Source of the DNA: JANLVI01 sp031363915
GTDB taxonomy: Bacteria > Vulcanimicrobiota > Vulcanimicrobiia > Vulcanimicrobiales > Vulcanimicrobiaceae
DNA: 64,000 nt
Direction of reading: 5' to 3'
Assembly (NCBI GenBank): GCA_031363915.1
Contig: JANLVI010000012.1
Location: 191,169-255,168 of the forward strand
Shown: positions 8,780 to 17,794 of the stretch, in pieces
How positions within the stretch are numbered: the first letter of the stretch is position 1
Layout: each line of letters begins with the position of its first letter
Notes under the pieces: model-generated
What the model was told of the DNA's origin: nothing
Databases searched by the model: none
Seen by the model: only the letters and a program-made list of their open reading frames with translations
Position numbers and translations under genes: made by a program

Positions 8780-9985
8780 CTACCCGCCGACCTCGCGAAT
8801 GGCCCGCGCGAGCCGTTCGATCCCAACCAGAATCGCATCGTCTCCGGCATTGGAAAAATTGAGCCGCATCCCGTTGCCCCGGTCGCGGTGCGGATAGAAC
8901 GCGCGGCCCGGCACAAAGAGCACGCCGTCCCGCGAGGCCGCCGCAAAGAGCGCCTCGGCGTCGATCGATTCGGGCATGCTCGCCCAAAAGAACATCCCGC
9001 CGCTGGGTGCGTTATAGACAATCCCCGCCGGCATGTCGCGCGCCATCGCAGCGTGCATGACGTCGCGACGGTGCGAGTAGAGCGCGCGGATCTGCGCGAT
9101 ATGTCCCGCGAGGAACACGTCGTCTGAGACGAGTTCGGTAAAGACGAATTGTGCGAAGGTCGCCGTGTGCAAGTCCGTCGCTTGTTTTGCCGGAACGATC
9201 TTTTCACGCACCGCCTCATCGCGCACGATCAGCCAGGCGATGCGCAGACCCGGCGCGATGATCTTGGACCCCGTTCCGCAGTAGAGTTGCGTGCAGTCGC
9301 TCTGATGCGAGAGCAGCGGCGGCGGTACGGGTGTATCGAAGCTTAGTTCGCCGTAGGGATCGTCCTCGAAGATCGGTAGCCGATAGCGTTCGCAAATCGC
9401 GACGATTTTCGCGCGGCGCTCGGCGGCGAGCAACACGCCGGTCGGGTTTTGAAAATTCGGCGTGAGGTAGAGAAATTTCGGTCGAACGCGCTCCACTTCG
9501 AGGGCGTGTTCGAGCGATTCGGGGACCAGGCCGTGCGCGTCGGTCTCGACGGTGAGATAGCGTGCTTCGTAAGCGTCGAATGCCTGAATCGCACCGAGAT
9601 ACGTTGGATTTTCGACGACGACGGTGTCGCCCGGATCGAGATAGATCTTGCCGACCAGATCCAGCGCCTGCTGTGAACCACCCACGATGAGCACGTCGTC
9701 CGGCGTAACGTGCGCGCCTTTCGCGCACATGCGCGCGGCGACCCATTCGCGGAGCGTCGGAATGCCTTCGCTCACGGAGTATTGCAGCGAGGCGACGCCG
9801 TCGCGCCCGAGTACGCTCTGCGTTGCGGCTTCGACTTCGGCGAGCGGGAAGAGTTCGGGTGCGGGCAGGCCGCCGGCGAACGAAATAACATTGGGACGCT
9901 GCGTGGCCTTGAGCATCTCGCGAATCGTCGATGCGCGTAAGCGATTGGTGCGCGTCGCAAACGCGTGCTCCGGGACGAGTGCCAT
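8780..9985 (-). CDS. PLP-dependent aminotransferase (MocR/LysN-like class I)
   Basis: A 401-residue fold-type I PLP enzyme. The N-terminal NVISFAGGLPAPELFP signature and GIPTLREWVAARM are typical of the 2-aminoadipate/aromatic aminotransferase group also found as the catalytic half of MocR regulators. LTPNFQNPTGV binds cofactor and substrate, FEDDPYGEL gives the PLP-contacting Asp and Tyr, and GTGSKIIAPGLRIAW carries the Schiff-base lysine. No GntR-type DNA-binding domain precedes it, so it is an enzyme rather than a regulator. The amino-acid substrate cannot be assigned. It sits 16 bases downstream of the bactofilin-like gene on the same strand. Confidence 0.88.
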   Translation of the reverse strand: MALVPEHAFATRTNRLRASTIREMLKATQRPNVISFAGGLPAPELFPLAEVEAATQSVLGRDGVASLQYSVSEGIPTLREWVAARMCAKGAHVTPDDVLIVGGSQQALDLVGKIYLDPGDTVVVENPTYLGAIQAFDAYEARYLTVETDAHGLVPESLEHALEVERVRPKFLYLTPNFQNPTGVLLAAERRAKIVAICERYRLPIFEDDPYGELSFDTPVPPPLLSHQSDCTQLYCGTGSKIIAPGLRIAWLIVRDEAVREKIVPAKQATDLHTATFAQFVFTELVSDDVFLAGHIAQIRALYSHRRDVMHAAMARDMPAGIVYNAPSGGMFFWASMPESIDAEALFAAASRDGVLFVPGRAFYPHRDRGNGMRLNFSNAGDDAILVGIERLARAIREVGG

Positions 9986-10001
9986 GCCGCAGCGTTCGCG
10001 C

Positions 10002-10853
10002 TTAGGCGGGACGGTTCATCGGAGGACCGCCGATTGTCGGCCGCTCGGCAAACGCCGTCCAAGCGTTGGGCCGGATAAACGCGAGGATGGTGGCGCCGAG
10101 GCCGACGAGCCACACGAGCGCCGTCACCGCCCAGCCGACGACCGGCACGATTTCGGCCGCACTGACCACGACCAGTCCCAAGATCAACGCGGCTAGCGGC
10201 GCCGGAGTCGTGCGCGGCATAGCGAGTTCCCAGAGCCGACGGCCCACGAGCAGCGCGACGGCGCCCGTGCCGATCCACACCCCGGCGAAGAGCGCTGCGA
10301 TCTCTAAGACGATCAGCGGAATGCCGACGATCGAAATCAGCAACAGAAGCGCGATCGGCAGAATCGCAACGATCGCGCCCGTGCCGACGGCGGCCGATAG
10401 CCCGGGGTGACGCTCGACGCGGTCGAGCGCGAGCCGCATGCGCAGCGGAAAGAGCAAGAAAACCACCACCACGACGAGACTCGAGCCAAGCTTCACGTAG
10501 AGTTTGCGGCTCTCATCATCGAAGCCCGGTGCGGCGGCGGTTGCGATCCAGGGCGCGACCGTACCGACGGCGTCGCTGGTCACGCAGTGCGATTCACCCT
10601 CGACTGAGCCGCCATCGGCCGTTTTGCACGAACCGCCCATGACGTTGACGTTGCCGGTGACGGTGCCGCGGATCGTCGCGTTGCCGAAGATGACGTTGAG
10701 GTCGCCGTTGATCGTCTCGCCGTATTCGACGGTCGTATCGTGGAAAAAGATCGTCTTGCCGCCGTCGCTCGAATGGGCCGATGCCGGGGCGAATGCCGCG
10801 ACGATCGCAACGAACGCGAAGACCAGAAATGCAAAAAGACGACGCGCGATCAC
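10002..10853 (-). CDS. Secreted/membrane protein with bactofilin-like beta segment
   Basis: A 283-residue protein starting at GTG 10853, whose TG overlaps the anti-sigma stop (GTGA). A signal peptide ends near ASAHS (residue 27). Residues 35-80 read as short beta-helix rungs (GETINGDLNVIFGNATIRG, then TGNVNVMGGS), as in polymer-forming bactofilins. The rest has about five hydrophobic segments (VVVVVFLLFPLRM, IALLLLISIVGIPLIVLEI and others). This 'adhesin/bactofilin head plus membrane tail' layout is common in predicted membrane proteins of unknown role. Being co-transcribed with the ECF sigma/anti-sigma pair suggests an envelope-stress function, which is inference. Confidence 0.78.
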   Translation of the reverse strand: MIARRLFAFLVFAFVAIVAAFAPASAHSSDGGKTIFFHDTTVEYGETINGDLNVIFGNATIRGTVTGNVNVMGGSCKTADGGSVEGESHCVTSDAVGTVAPWIATAAAPGFDDESRKLYVKLGSSLVVVVVFLLFPLRMRLALDRVERHPGLSAAVGTGAIVAILPIALLLLISIVGIPLIVLEIAALFAGVWIGTGAVALLVGRRLWELAMPRTTPAPLAALILGLVVVSAAEIVPVVGWAVTALVWLVGLGATILAFIRPNAWTAFAERPTIGGPPMNRPA

Positions 10854-11407
10854 AACCGTGCCTCGGACGCCGCGATTCGCTCGGCAATCCGCGGTCGAAT
10901 GATGAAGTAGGCAACCGCAACGGCGGCCGCAAGCGTCAAGTCCAGAACGAGCACGCCGCCAAGCAGCGCCGTGACGGAACCAAAGCCGTGCGAGAAGCCG
11001 CGTCCGCCCGCTTGGGTAACCCCGCCGAATGCGGCGAGGAAGTCCCGCAGCGCGAGTTGCGCGGAGCCGAGGAAGGCGTGCGTGCGCGGGCCGGCTGCAA
11101 GCTGCCCGAGACCGACGAGCATCCAGGCGGCGACGGTGTAGGAAACGAGAAAAGCGGCGATCGGCGCTTGACGCCGACGCGGGACCGGCTGTGCGGTGAT
11201 CTCGGCCATTACGCGGAACGTGAAATTCGGCGCCAGCTGCGCTTCACGCGGCGCTAGTAAGAGCGCATCGACGACGCGGAGTTCTTCGAGTATACCGCTA
11301 CAGGCCGTGCAGCGATCGACGTGCGCGAGCAGTTCGGAGCGCAACGCAGGGGCGAGAGCGCCGTCGATGAGGGCTTCGAAATGCTCCTCAGATGAGCTGC
11401 AGTTCAT
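10850..11407 (-). CDS. Anti-sigma factor with zinc-finger domain (HC2 type)
   Basis: I start it at ATG 11407 (185 residues), 20 bases inside the sigma-factor gene; an earlier in-frame ATG at 11488 would give a basic N-terminus unlike the family. The N-terminal domain shows the HxxxCxxC zinc-binding motif (HVDRCTACSG, residues 30-39), which in this family clamps an ECF sigma factor. A membrane segment (FLVSYTVAAWMLVGLGQL) and a second near the C-terminus (VLVLDLTLAAAVAVAYFII) anchor it in the inner membrane. The stop-start overlap with the sigma gene implies balanced synthesis of the pair. Confidence 0.88.
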   Translation of the reverse strand: MNCSSSEEHFEALIDGALAPALRSELLAHVDRCTACSGILEELRVVDALLLAPREAQLAPNFTFRVMAEITAQPVPRRRQAPIAAFLVSYTVAAWMLVGLGQLAAGPRTHAFLGSAQLALRDFLAAFGGVTQAGGRGFSHGFGSVTALLGGVLVLDLTLAAAVAVAYFIIRPRIAERIAASEARL

Positions 11408-12032
11408 TGAACCCCCAGCCCTGGACTTTTCGCGAAGCGGTGGTCTCCGCCATGGTGTCGCGTTCGTGCATCTTGTGCGCGAGGGCAATCTTGCCGCGAT
11501 GGATCAGCGTCTTCACGTTGCCAAGCGAAAGGCCCATGGTCGTCGCGATCGTTTGGTAGTCCATGTTGTCGTAGTAGCGCAGCGCGAGCACGGTGCGAGT
11601 GCGTTCGGGGAGCTCGGCAAGCGCCGTGCGGACTTCGGTCTCGGCCTCTGCGCGCAAAATGCCGCCCATCGGGTCGGCGTCAGCCGAAGTGTCGGGCAGC
11701 ATGTTCTCGAGCGTCCGCTCCTCGCCGATTTCGGCGGTCTGCGGGCGGCGCTGGGACTTACCGAGCTGCGTACGGACCACGTTGCGAGCGATGTGGTATA
11801 CCCAGGTAGAAAACTTGCCCAGGCTTGGGTTGAAGGTGCCGAGGTGGGCGTAGGCGCGCAGGAACGTCTCTTGCGAGAGGTCTGCGACGTCGGCCGAACT
11901 GCGGACCGAGGCCCCGATAAAATTGGAGATGCCGCGCTTGTAGCGCTCGACGAGCACGGCGAAGGCGTCGCGGTCGCCTGCAAGCACCGCCTGGACCAGA
12001 AGTTCGTCGGTTTCCTCAATTGTGGCTGTCAT
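11388..12032 (-). CDS. ECF RNA polymerase sigma factor (RpoE-like)
   Basis: A 214-residue group IV sigma factor. Region 2 includes DLSQETFLRAYAHLGTF and FSTWVYHIARNVV, which bind the -10 element and core polymerase. Region 4 is the C-terminal helix-turn-helix with the NMDYQTIATTMGLSLGNV sequence, which binds the -35 element. The loop between them (residues about 95-130) is acidic and long. A good ribosome site (GGAG) lies six bases before the ATG. The gene leads the unit sigma, anti-sigma, bactofilin-like protein, and probably controls its own promoter (see 12058-12086). The inducing signal is unknown. Confidence 0.93.
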   Translation of the reverse strand: MTATIEETDELLVQAVLAGDRDAFAVLVERYKRGISNFIGASVRSSADVADLSQETFLRAYAHLGTFNPSLGKFSTWVYHIARNVVRTQLGKSQRRPQTAEIGEERTLENMLPDTSADADPMGGILRAEAETEVRTALAELPERTRTVLALRYYDNMDYQTIATTMGLSLGNVKTLIHRGKIALAHKMHERDTMAETTASRKVQGWGFNELQLI

Positions 12033-12057
12033 CGTATCTCCGAAGGACGCGCAAACC

Positions 12058-12086
12058 GTAATACTGCCCGCCGCGCCAAAAGTTCC
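12058..12086 (-). promoter_or_regulatory. Candidate ECF-type autoregulatory promoter
   Basis: Reading the minus strand, GGAACTTTT (12086-12078) resembles the -35 element of RpoE-type ECF promoters. A TATTAC hexamer (12063-12058) follows 14 bases after it, about 25 bases upstream of the sigma-factor ATG. The match is visual only; the -10 is not a canonical ECF one. Confidence 0.4.
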
Positions 12087-12145
12087 ACATGGGCTCTCGA
12101 TTCGGTTCCATCCTCGTCCTTCGGTCCAAGAGCTTGGAGGCCGCG

Positions 12146-13009
12146 TTACTCGACGCGCTCGGCGATCGCTAAGAGTGACCCCCCGAAGGGCAAATGCATA
12201 CCATCCCGCATGAGAGAGAGCTCGATTGCCATTGTGCTTTTAAGAGCTGAGTTTAGGCGACTCGTGATATCGAATTCTGACCTCGCGGACCCGCCCGCTT
12301 TCCAGCGTGCCGCGACTCTCGAGAGAATAAGCAACGGCATGAGCAGAGACACGAACGAGCGGAACGCGAGCACGCGAAACCCTGATTCTTGAAGTTGAGC
12401 CTGAAGAACGCCTCGTGTGTATCGCCGCTTATGATGTGCCACTTCATCGCTTGGTCCCCAGAGAAATGGGTGCTGGGGAACGGTGAGAATAACCCCGCCG
12501 CCGGGCCGAAGGGCTTGCCGAATTTCTTGCAGCGCGCCTCGATCGTCTTCGATGTGTTCGACGACATCGAACGCTCCGATGACATCGAATTCCTGGCGGA
12601 ACGGTATCGCTAGCGCGTCAAATTGATAGAGGCTCGCACGAGGAACGCGGGTCTTGACGAACGTCATTGCCTCTGCGAACAGTTCGCTTGCGGAAATTGC
12701 TACATCGGGAAATTCACGCGATATTCGAGACACCACGAACCCCGTCCCGCAGCCAACTTCCATGAACGACCGAATCTGCGGAAACCACCGGCGAATTGCC
12801 CAGACGATGATGTCGTTGCGCGCTTCAAACCACCAAAAGCCGGCTTCGACGCTCGCGAGGTACGAAAAGAATTCTACTTCGAAACCAGCGTCGATGCCCG
12901 GATCTGCGAACGACGTATAACCATCCTTCAGCTCGGGCCGAAAGCCGCATTCAACGCAACTGAAAAGCGGCTCAATGACGGGGTTCGAGCACTGGATGCA
13001 TCGCAGCAC
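12146..13009 (-). CDS. SAM-dependent methyltransferase with N-terminal zinc ribbon
   Basis: A 287-residue class I methyltransferase from GTG 13009. The first 30 residues hold two C-x2-C pairs (CIQC and CVEC), likely binding zinc. The SAM site is MEVGCGTGFVVSR near residues 81-93, with GAFDVVEHIEDD (motif II) and LRPGGGVILTVPQHPFLWG (motif III). The NPFLWG/HHKRRYTR region is typical of methyltransferases in glycan clusters that act on sugars or lipid-linked intermediates. It is a lone minus-strand gene diverging from the epimerase at 13224. Substrate unknown. Confidence 0.85.
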   Translation of the reverse strand: MLRCIQCSNPVIEPLFSCVECGFRPELKDGYTSFADPGIDAGFEVEFFSYLASVEAGFWWFEARNDIIVWAIRRWFPQIRSFMEVGCGTGFVVSRISREFPDVAISASELFAEAMTFVKTRVPRASLYQFDALAIPFRQEFDVIGAFDVVEHIEDDRGALQEIRQALRPGGGVILTVPQHPFLWGPSDEVAHHKRRYTRGVLQAQLQESGFRVLAFRSFVSLLMPLLILSRVAARWKAGGSARSEFDITSRLNSALKSTMAIELSLMRDGMHLPFGGSLLAIAERVE

Positions 13010-13223
13010 GAGTTTTTATACCTGATCTTTCCAAATGCCAGTAAAACGACGTTCGCTGAACGAATTCTCACGGGCCCCGCTGGCAGCTACTTGCGAGTTC
13101 GGTTCGATTTCGTCACAAAATGTTTTGCGTTTTTGAAGCGAATCCCGCCTAGCCGCGATCGCCGCGAGAAATCGGAAAACTGCGACAAAAGTTCCAGGGA
13201 GTATCGAGGCGAAAGAGATTCTG
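13010..13223. promoter_or_regulatory. Divergent intergenic region (214 bp)
   Basis: Spacer between the minus-strand methyltransferase and the plus-strand epimerase; both promoters should lie here by orientation. No clear promoter hexamers, operator or hairpin was recognised. Confidence 0.3.
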
Positions 13224-14255
13224 ATGCACGTTCTGGTTACCGGTGGTGGGGGCTATATCGGCCTCGAGCTTTGTCGCCAACTCTTGGAGCGCGGCGACCG
13301 CGTTCGGGTGGTCGACCGGTTCTTTTTCGGAAGCCGACCGCTCGAGGATCTCGCCAAGACGGCTCCGGGGCGACTGGAGATCCACAGCGGCGACCTGCGA
13401 TCGTGGGATCCGTCGTGGCTACGTGGGATCGACGGCGTTAGCCACCTTGCAGGCCTCTCGAACGACCCGACCGCTGAATACAATCCCGATGCGAACTGGC
13501 AAATGAACGCAGTCGCAACCGAACAGCTTGCGCAAGCGTGCAAGGCCGCAGGCGTGCGCCGATTGATTTTCGGCTCCAGCGCGTCGCTCTACGACGGTCT
13601 CGGCCCCGGGATGTTCGACGAGGCAACCCCGGTGCAACCGCGTGGTGCGTATTCGATCTCGAAACGCTGGGCGGAGGAAGCACTCGTGGCGCTTGCCGAT
13701 GAGAATTTCTCACCCACGATCATGCGCCAGGGGACGGTCTACGGCTACAGTCCGCGCATGCGGTTCGATCTTGTGGTAAACACGTTCCTCAAGGATGCGA
13801 TCGTGCATAAGAAGCTTTTTCTGCATGGTGGCGGCTGGCAGTGGCGGCCTCTCGTCGACGTTACCGACGTCGCACGCTCGCACGTTCTCTCGCTCGAAGC
13901 GCCCATCGGCCTCGTCCATGCTGAAATTTTCAATGTGATGCAAGAGAACTATCAGGTGCGCCAACTCGCGATGCTCGTTGCCGGGTCGCTATCGATCGTG
14001 GGGCGACCCGTCGAACTCGTGGAGGCTCCGCTTCCACGTTTCGTTCGTGATTATCGTATGTCCAACCTCAAATTAACGCAACGCTTGAATTTTACGCCGA
14101 GTGTCACCGTGCTCGAATCGATTGAGAACATGCTGCGACGGCTCCCACTCGACGATATCTCGGCGCTCACCGATCCGCGGACTTACAACATCACCTGGAT
14201 GAGCGTGCTCGAAGAGGTCCACGTCTCTCAGCGCGCCTTCGCTGAAATATTCTAG
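13224..14255 (+). CDS. NAD-dependent nucleotide-sugar epimerase/dehydratase
   Basis: A 343-residue extended SDR protein. It starts with the Rossmann loop VTGGGGYIGLEL (5-16), has HLAGLSNDPTAEYNP, and the catalytic block GSSASLYDG followed by YSISKRWAEE (Tyr and Lys near 146-150). FRQGTVYG-like 'MRQGTVYGYSPRMRFDLVVN' and a DVTDVARSHV segment bind the nucleotide-sugar. The family converts NDP-hexoses by epimerisation, dehydration or reduction; the exact reaction is not deducible. It may lead the plus-strand glycan unit, although a 289-base gap separates it from the next gene. Confidence 0.88.
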   Translation: MHVLVTGGGGYIGLELCRQLLERGDRVRVVDRFFFGSRPLEDLAKTAPGRLEIHSGDLRSWDPSWLRGIDGVSHLAGLSNDPTAEYNPDANWQMNAVATEQLAQACKAAGVRRLIFGSSASLYDGLGPGMFDEATPVQPRGAYSISKRWAEEALVALADENFSPTIMRQGTVYGYSPRMRFDLVVNTFLKDAIVHKKLFLHGGGWQWRPLVDVTDVARSHVLSLEAPIGLVHAEIFNVMQENYQVRQLAMLVAGSLSIVGRPVELVEAPLPRFVRDYRMSNLKLTQRLNFTPSVTVLESIENMLRRLPLDDISALTDPRTYNITWMSVLEEVHVSQRAFAEIF

Positions 14256-14544
14256 CGAAGAATCAATGCGGCAAACGGCTTCTCAAAGACGAGCGTTGAG
14301 GCACGTGGCGGCGCGCCTTGCGATGTCAGCGCCGCTCCGCCGGCAAGTCATCGCGACCGCGCGAAAGACCTCGTGATCGTCACGCGAAGGCTGCTGCCAA
14401 AGAGACTTGGGCGTTTGAGTGGGCGGCAGGAGCCTGGTGCTGGGTCCGCCGGCAAAAATGGCAGCGGGAGGGAGGGCCCCTATTTCGGAGAGATCCGGCG
14501 TATTTATGTCAACAGTTCAAGTGATACCTCGGGGCGAATAGATA
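14256..14544. other. Intergenic stretch, no gene recognised (289 bp)
   Basis: I see only short frames with no recognisable domain or good ribosome site, and no convincing terminator. It may carry the promoter for the repeat protein that follows. Confidence 0.4.
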
Positions 14545-15753
14545 ATGCAAATGTGGTCATCTCTCACCATCTCGTCAAGCGCTTTCTTCGGTTCGATCGA
14601 TGAAATAAGGCAAATCGGGCGCATAGAGTCAGTTGGCGAGGCCGCGATCGGAGACTACGTTGCTATTCGCGGCTGGGTGCTCGATACGGATTCTCGCGCT
14701 TCGGTGCTCTCGGTCGATCTCGGACTCGACAAACGCGTCGAGCATAGGGCAGTTATCGGCATCGACCGACCCGACGTGCGTGACGCGCACGGAGAGCGCG
14801 CGCTGAAGAGCGGTTTTATCGGTATAATTCCGGTGCGCTCGGCGGAGATCGGCGCGAAGCCACTCCACCTGCGCATTACTTCGCCCCACGCACACGTTGA
14901 CATCGCTTTGAGTGACGCGCTCACGACGCGTCGGCCGAGCGATCCGTTCGCAGGCTTAAGTCGACGTCAGGACGGCTGGGCGTTTGCACTCGACGGCATG
15001 TTCGTCGGCGATGTGCTGGCGCCGCTCGATCGTTTCGGCGTGTCGATCGTTTCCCCCGAGGGTTTCACGTCGATCCGCGGCTGGGCGATCGACGAGGTGG
15101 CGGGGCGTCCAGCACGGGAAATTATCGCGCGGGCCGGGGGGCGGTATCTGCACGTGCTTGGCGGATTGCCCCGTCCTGACGTTGCCGCGAATACGGGCTA
15201 CGCCGCTGCGGTCGATTGTGGCTTTGTGGTGCCGTTCTTGCCCTCGCCAATCGGAGTCGACGAGATCAGGCTCTATGCAATAACGGAAAACGGCGGATAT
15301 TCGTACTTGGATTCCGTACGAGCCCGTCAATTTCAAACGCTCGGGTCGTCGGCGCTGCCCGAATCTGACGATATTCGCTCGAGCATCGACGAGTTCACAA
15401 TAGGCGGTCGCAAAGTCGAGTCCGACGGGCAGCTCGCTATCACGGCCGGTACGCCAATATCGCTGCGAGGTTGGGCGGTCGACTCGGTTGGGCCGCGCTT
15501 AACCGGCGGAATCGAACTGTTGCTCGACGACGCGGTCGTCGTGCAGACGCAAACGAATTTGCCGCGTCCCGATGTTGCCGAATCGTTCGGGGATTTAGGT
15601 GTCACCGAAAGCGAGTTTGCTTTACAGTGGGCGATGCCGCCCCTCGCGGTGGGAACGTACCGGTTATCGCTTCGCGCATTTTCGGCTCGGCGCGATGCAA
15701 CGGCGCTTCTAACCGAGCGAGAACTGATCGTCGAAGCGGCCGGCTCAGTTTGA
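14545..15753 (+). CDS. Triple GW/RPDV/GF repeat protein
   Basis: A 402-residue protein built almost entirely of three copies of one beta module. Copy 1 has RGW 42-44, RPDV 75-78, GF 90-91; copy 2 has RGW 178-180, RPDV 210-213, GF 226-227; copy 3 has RGW 308-310, RPDV 341-344 and EF 357-358. The spacing is constant at 31 residues from GW to RPDV and 15-16 from RPDV to GF. There is no obvious signal peptide, membrane helix or catalytic motif. It lies four bases before a two-domain glycosyltransferase, suggesting a glycan-binding, scaffold or export-accessory role. The start is uncertain because the ribosome site is weak. Confidence 0.78.
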   Translation: MQMWSSLTISSSAFFGSIDEIRQIGRIESVGEAAIGDYVAIRGWVLDTDSRASVLSVDLGLDKRVEHRAVIGIDRPDVRDAHGERALKSGFIGIIPVRSAEIGAKPLHLRITSPHAHVDIALSDALTTRRPSDPFAGLSRRQDGWAFALDGMFVGDVLAPLDRFGVSIVSPEGFTSIRGWAIDEVAGRPAREIIARAGGRYLHVLGGLPRPDVAANTGYAAAVDCGFVVPFLPSPIGVDEIRLYAITENGGYSYLDSVRARQFQTLGSSALPESDDIRSSIDEFTIGGRKVESDGQLAITAGTPISLRGWAVDSVGPRLTGGIELLLDDAVVVQTQTNLPRPDVAESFGDLGVTESEFALQWAMPPLAVGTYRLSLRAFSARRDATALLTERELIVEAAGSV

Positions 15754-15757
15754 TGCG

Positions 15758-17794
15758 ATGACGAACGCCGATCATCTGGCAAACCCTGCTTCGCCACTGC
15801 TTGCCGAACTCGGAACAGCTGCCGTTCGTCGCCTGCTAGGGGTAACGCCCGCGATTACTGTCGTCATTCCGGTATTCAATGAAATCGAGGTGACGCTTCG
15901 CTGTCTTGTGTCGCTGCTTGCGTGCGACGTTCACGTTCCGATCGAAGTCGTGGTCGTCGATGACGGGTCGAGTGACGAAACGCTGAACGTTCTAGCACGA
16001 TTACCCGGAGTGATCATCGTTCGCAATGGCGAGAACGCCGGATTCGTGCATTCGTGCAATCGCGGAGCGGCGATCTCGTCCGCCCCATTCGTCCTCTTTT
16101 TGAACAACGACACCGAGTTGCGAGCCGGCGCACTGCACGCTTTACGTGCCCGCATGAATAGCAATGAAAACGTCGGCATCGTGGGTTCAAAGTTGGTTTA
16201 TCCGGATGGGACCTTGCAGGAAGCGGGCGGTATCATTTGGTCCGATGCCAGCGGCTGGAATTTCGGTCGCGGCGATCGCCCGGATCGGTCCCCGTACAAT
16301 TTCGCGCGCGACGTCGATTATGTATCAGGGGCGTCGCTAATGATTCGGCGCGATCTATTTAATGAGCTCGGCGGCTTCGATGAACGCTTCGCTCCGGGCT
16401 ATTATGAAGACGCGGATTTGTGCTTCGAAGTTCGGTCGCGCGGGTTTCGTGTCGTGTACGAACCACGTTCCGCCGTCATCCACTACGAGGGAGTTACGTC
16501 GGGCACGAGTCTCTCAGCCGGAATGAAACGTTTCCAGGAGATCAACAAGCCAATATTTCGACAAAAGTGGGCAAACGTTCTGGACGGGTACCACGCGCGC
16601 CCCGACGCTCGCACGGTCGCGCGGACTGCGCGCTCACGTGGAGGCGAAAAGCGGGCCGTTCTCGTCATCGATTCGTACGTGCCGCTTTACGACCGTGAAG
16701 CCGGGTCGAACCGATTGCACCATTTGATCATGGGTTTTCGCGCGTCCGGTGTGCGAGTAATATTCTTCCCCGACAACCTGCTCGCGATGCAGCCCTACAC
16801 CAATGATCTGCAAAGCGATGGAATCGAAGTCGTGTATCGCGATGCCGACGAATACGTGAGCTGGCAAGATCAATTTGTTGACGCGCTTAGCTCGGTCGAT
16901 GCCCTCTGGATATGTCGACCCGAACTCTGCAAGAAATATCTCCCGATCGCGCGAGCCAACTCGCGACTGCCGATTTTGTACGATATGATCGATCTGCACC
17001 ATCTGCGATTACGTCGACAAGCGGAACTCGCCGGCAATTTCGGCGACCAAACGTGGAAGGCTCTCGAAGAGATCGAGTTATCGTGCGCCTACGCGGCTGA
17101 CGGAACCATCGTTGTGAGCGAACTCGAGCGGGCGCTGATGCTGGAGAAAGGCGTTTGGCCGGTAGTTGTCGTCCCGACCGTTCACGACCCAGAAGTCGAG
17201 CCGACGGGCGGGTTCGATGAGACGAGCGGGCTACTCTTTATCGGTGGATTCGGGCATACTCCAAACACCGACGCGGCGCACTGGCTGGTCGAAGAAATCA
17301 TGCCTCTCGTATGGGCGGAGATTCCTGGTGTAAAGCTCGTACTACTGGGCGCAAATCCCCCGCCTTCGGTGCAGGCGCTGGCTTCCCAAAGCGTCTTGGT
17401 ACCGGGCTTTATCCACGACGTAGCCCCTTACTTTCGTAAGGCGCGGATATTCGTTGCACCACTGCGTTACGGCGCCGGCGTCAAAGGAAAAATCGGTCAG
17501 GCGCTGGCCTTTGGGTTACCCATCGTGACTACTCCGATCGGTGTGGAAGGTTTTGCGATTCGTAACGACCAGAATGCTCTTATCGCGACTGACGCGAGAA
17601 GCATCGCCGATGCGGTTGTGCGTCTCTACCACGACCGCGAACTCTGGAACAGACTCTCTCGCGCTTCCTCGGGCGCCCTCGAACCGTTTCGATCGACGAC
17701 GGTCGTGCGAAACGCTCTTTCCTTCATCGAGGACATCGTTCACGGAGCCGAACCGGGTTCCGATAACCACTACCAGATGGAAAGTACACAATGA
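15758..17794 (+). CDS. Two-domain glycosyltransferase (GT2 + GT4)
   Basis: A 678-residue fusion. Residues about 30-270 form a GT2 domain: ITVVIPVFNEIEVTLRC, VVVVDDGSSDET, LFLNNDTELRAGAL and GGFDERFAPGYYEDADLCF, typical of rhamnosyltransferase-like enzymes. Residues about 300-665 form a GT-B domain: VLVIDSYVPLYDREAGSNRL at its start, LFIGGFGHTPNTDA, VPGFIHDVAPYFRKARIFVAPLRYG and GVKGKIGQALAFGLPIVTT, the GT4 donor site. Both domains look intact, so it could add two consecutive sugars. Its stop overlaps the next ATG (ATGA). Donors cannot be named. Confidence 0.9.
   Translation: MTNADHLANPASPLLAELGTAAVRRLLGVTPAITVVIPVFNEIEVTLRCLVSLLACDVHVPIEVVVVDDGSSDETLNVLARLPGVIIVRNGENAGFVHSCNRGAAISSAPFVLFLNNDTELRAGALHALRARMNSNENVGIVGSKLVYPDGTLQEAGGIIWSDASGWNFGRGDRPDRSPYNFARDVDYVSGASLMIRRDLFNELGGFDERFAPGYYEDADLCFEVRSRGFRVVYEPRSAVIHYEGVTSGTSLSAGMKRFQEINKPIFRQKWANVLDGYHARPDARTVARTARSRGGEKRAVLVIDSYVPLYDREAGSNRLHHLIMGFRASGVRVIFFPDNLLAMQPYTNDLQSDGIEVVYRDADEYVSWQDQFVDALSSVDALWICRPELCKKYLPIARANSRLPILYDMIDLHHLRLRRQAELAGNFGDQTWKALEEIELSCAYAADGTIVVSELERALMLEKGVWPVVVVPTVHDPEVEPTGGFDETSGLLFIGGFGHTPNTDAAHWLVEEIMPLVWAEIPGVKLVLLGANPPPSVQALASQSVLVPGFIHDVAPYFRKARIFVAPLRYGAGVKGKIGQALAFGLPIVTTPIGVEGFAIRNDQNALIATDARSIADAVVRLYHDRELWNRLSRASSGALEPFRSTTVVRNALSFIEDIVHGAEPGSDNHYQMESTQ

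Noticed and set aside
11196..12392. Long plus-strand frame (398 codons) over the sigma and anti-sigma genes
   Set aside because: It is antisense to two well-recognised genes and its translation is low-complexity with no domain; high GC keeps shadow frames open.
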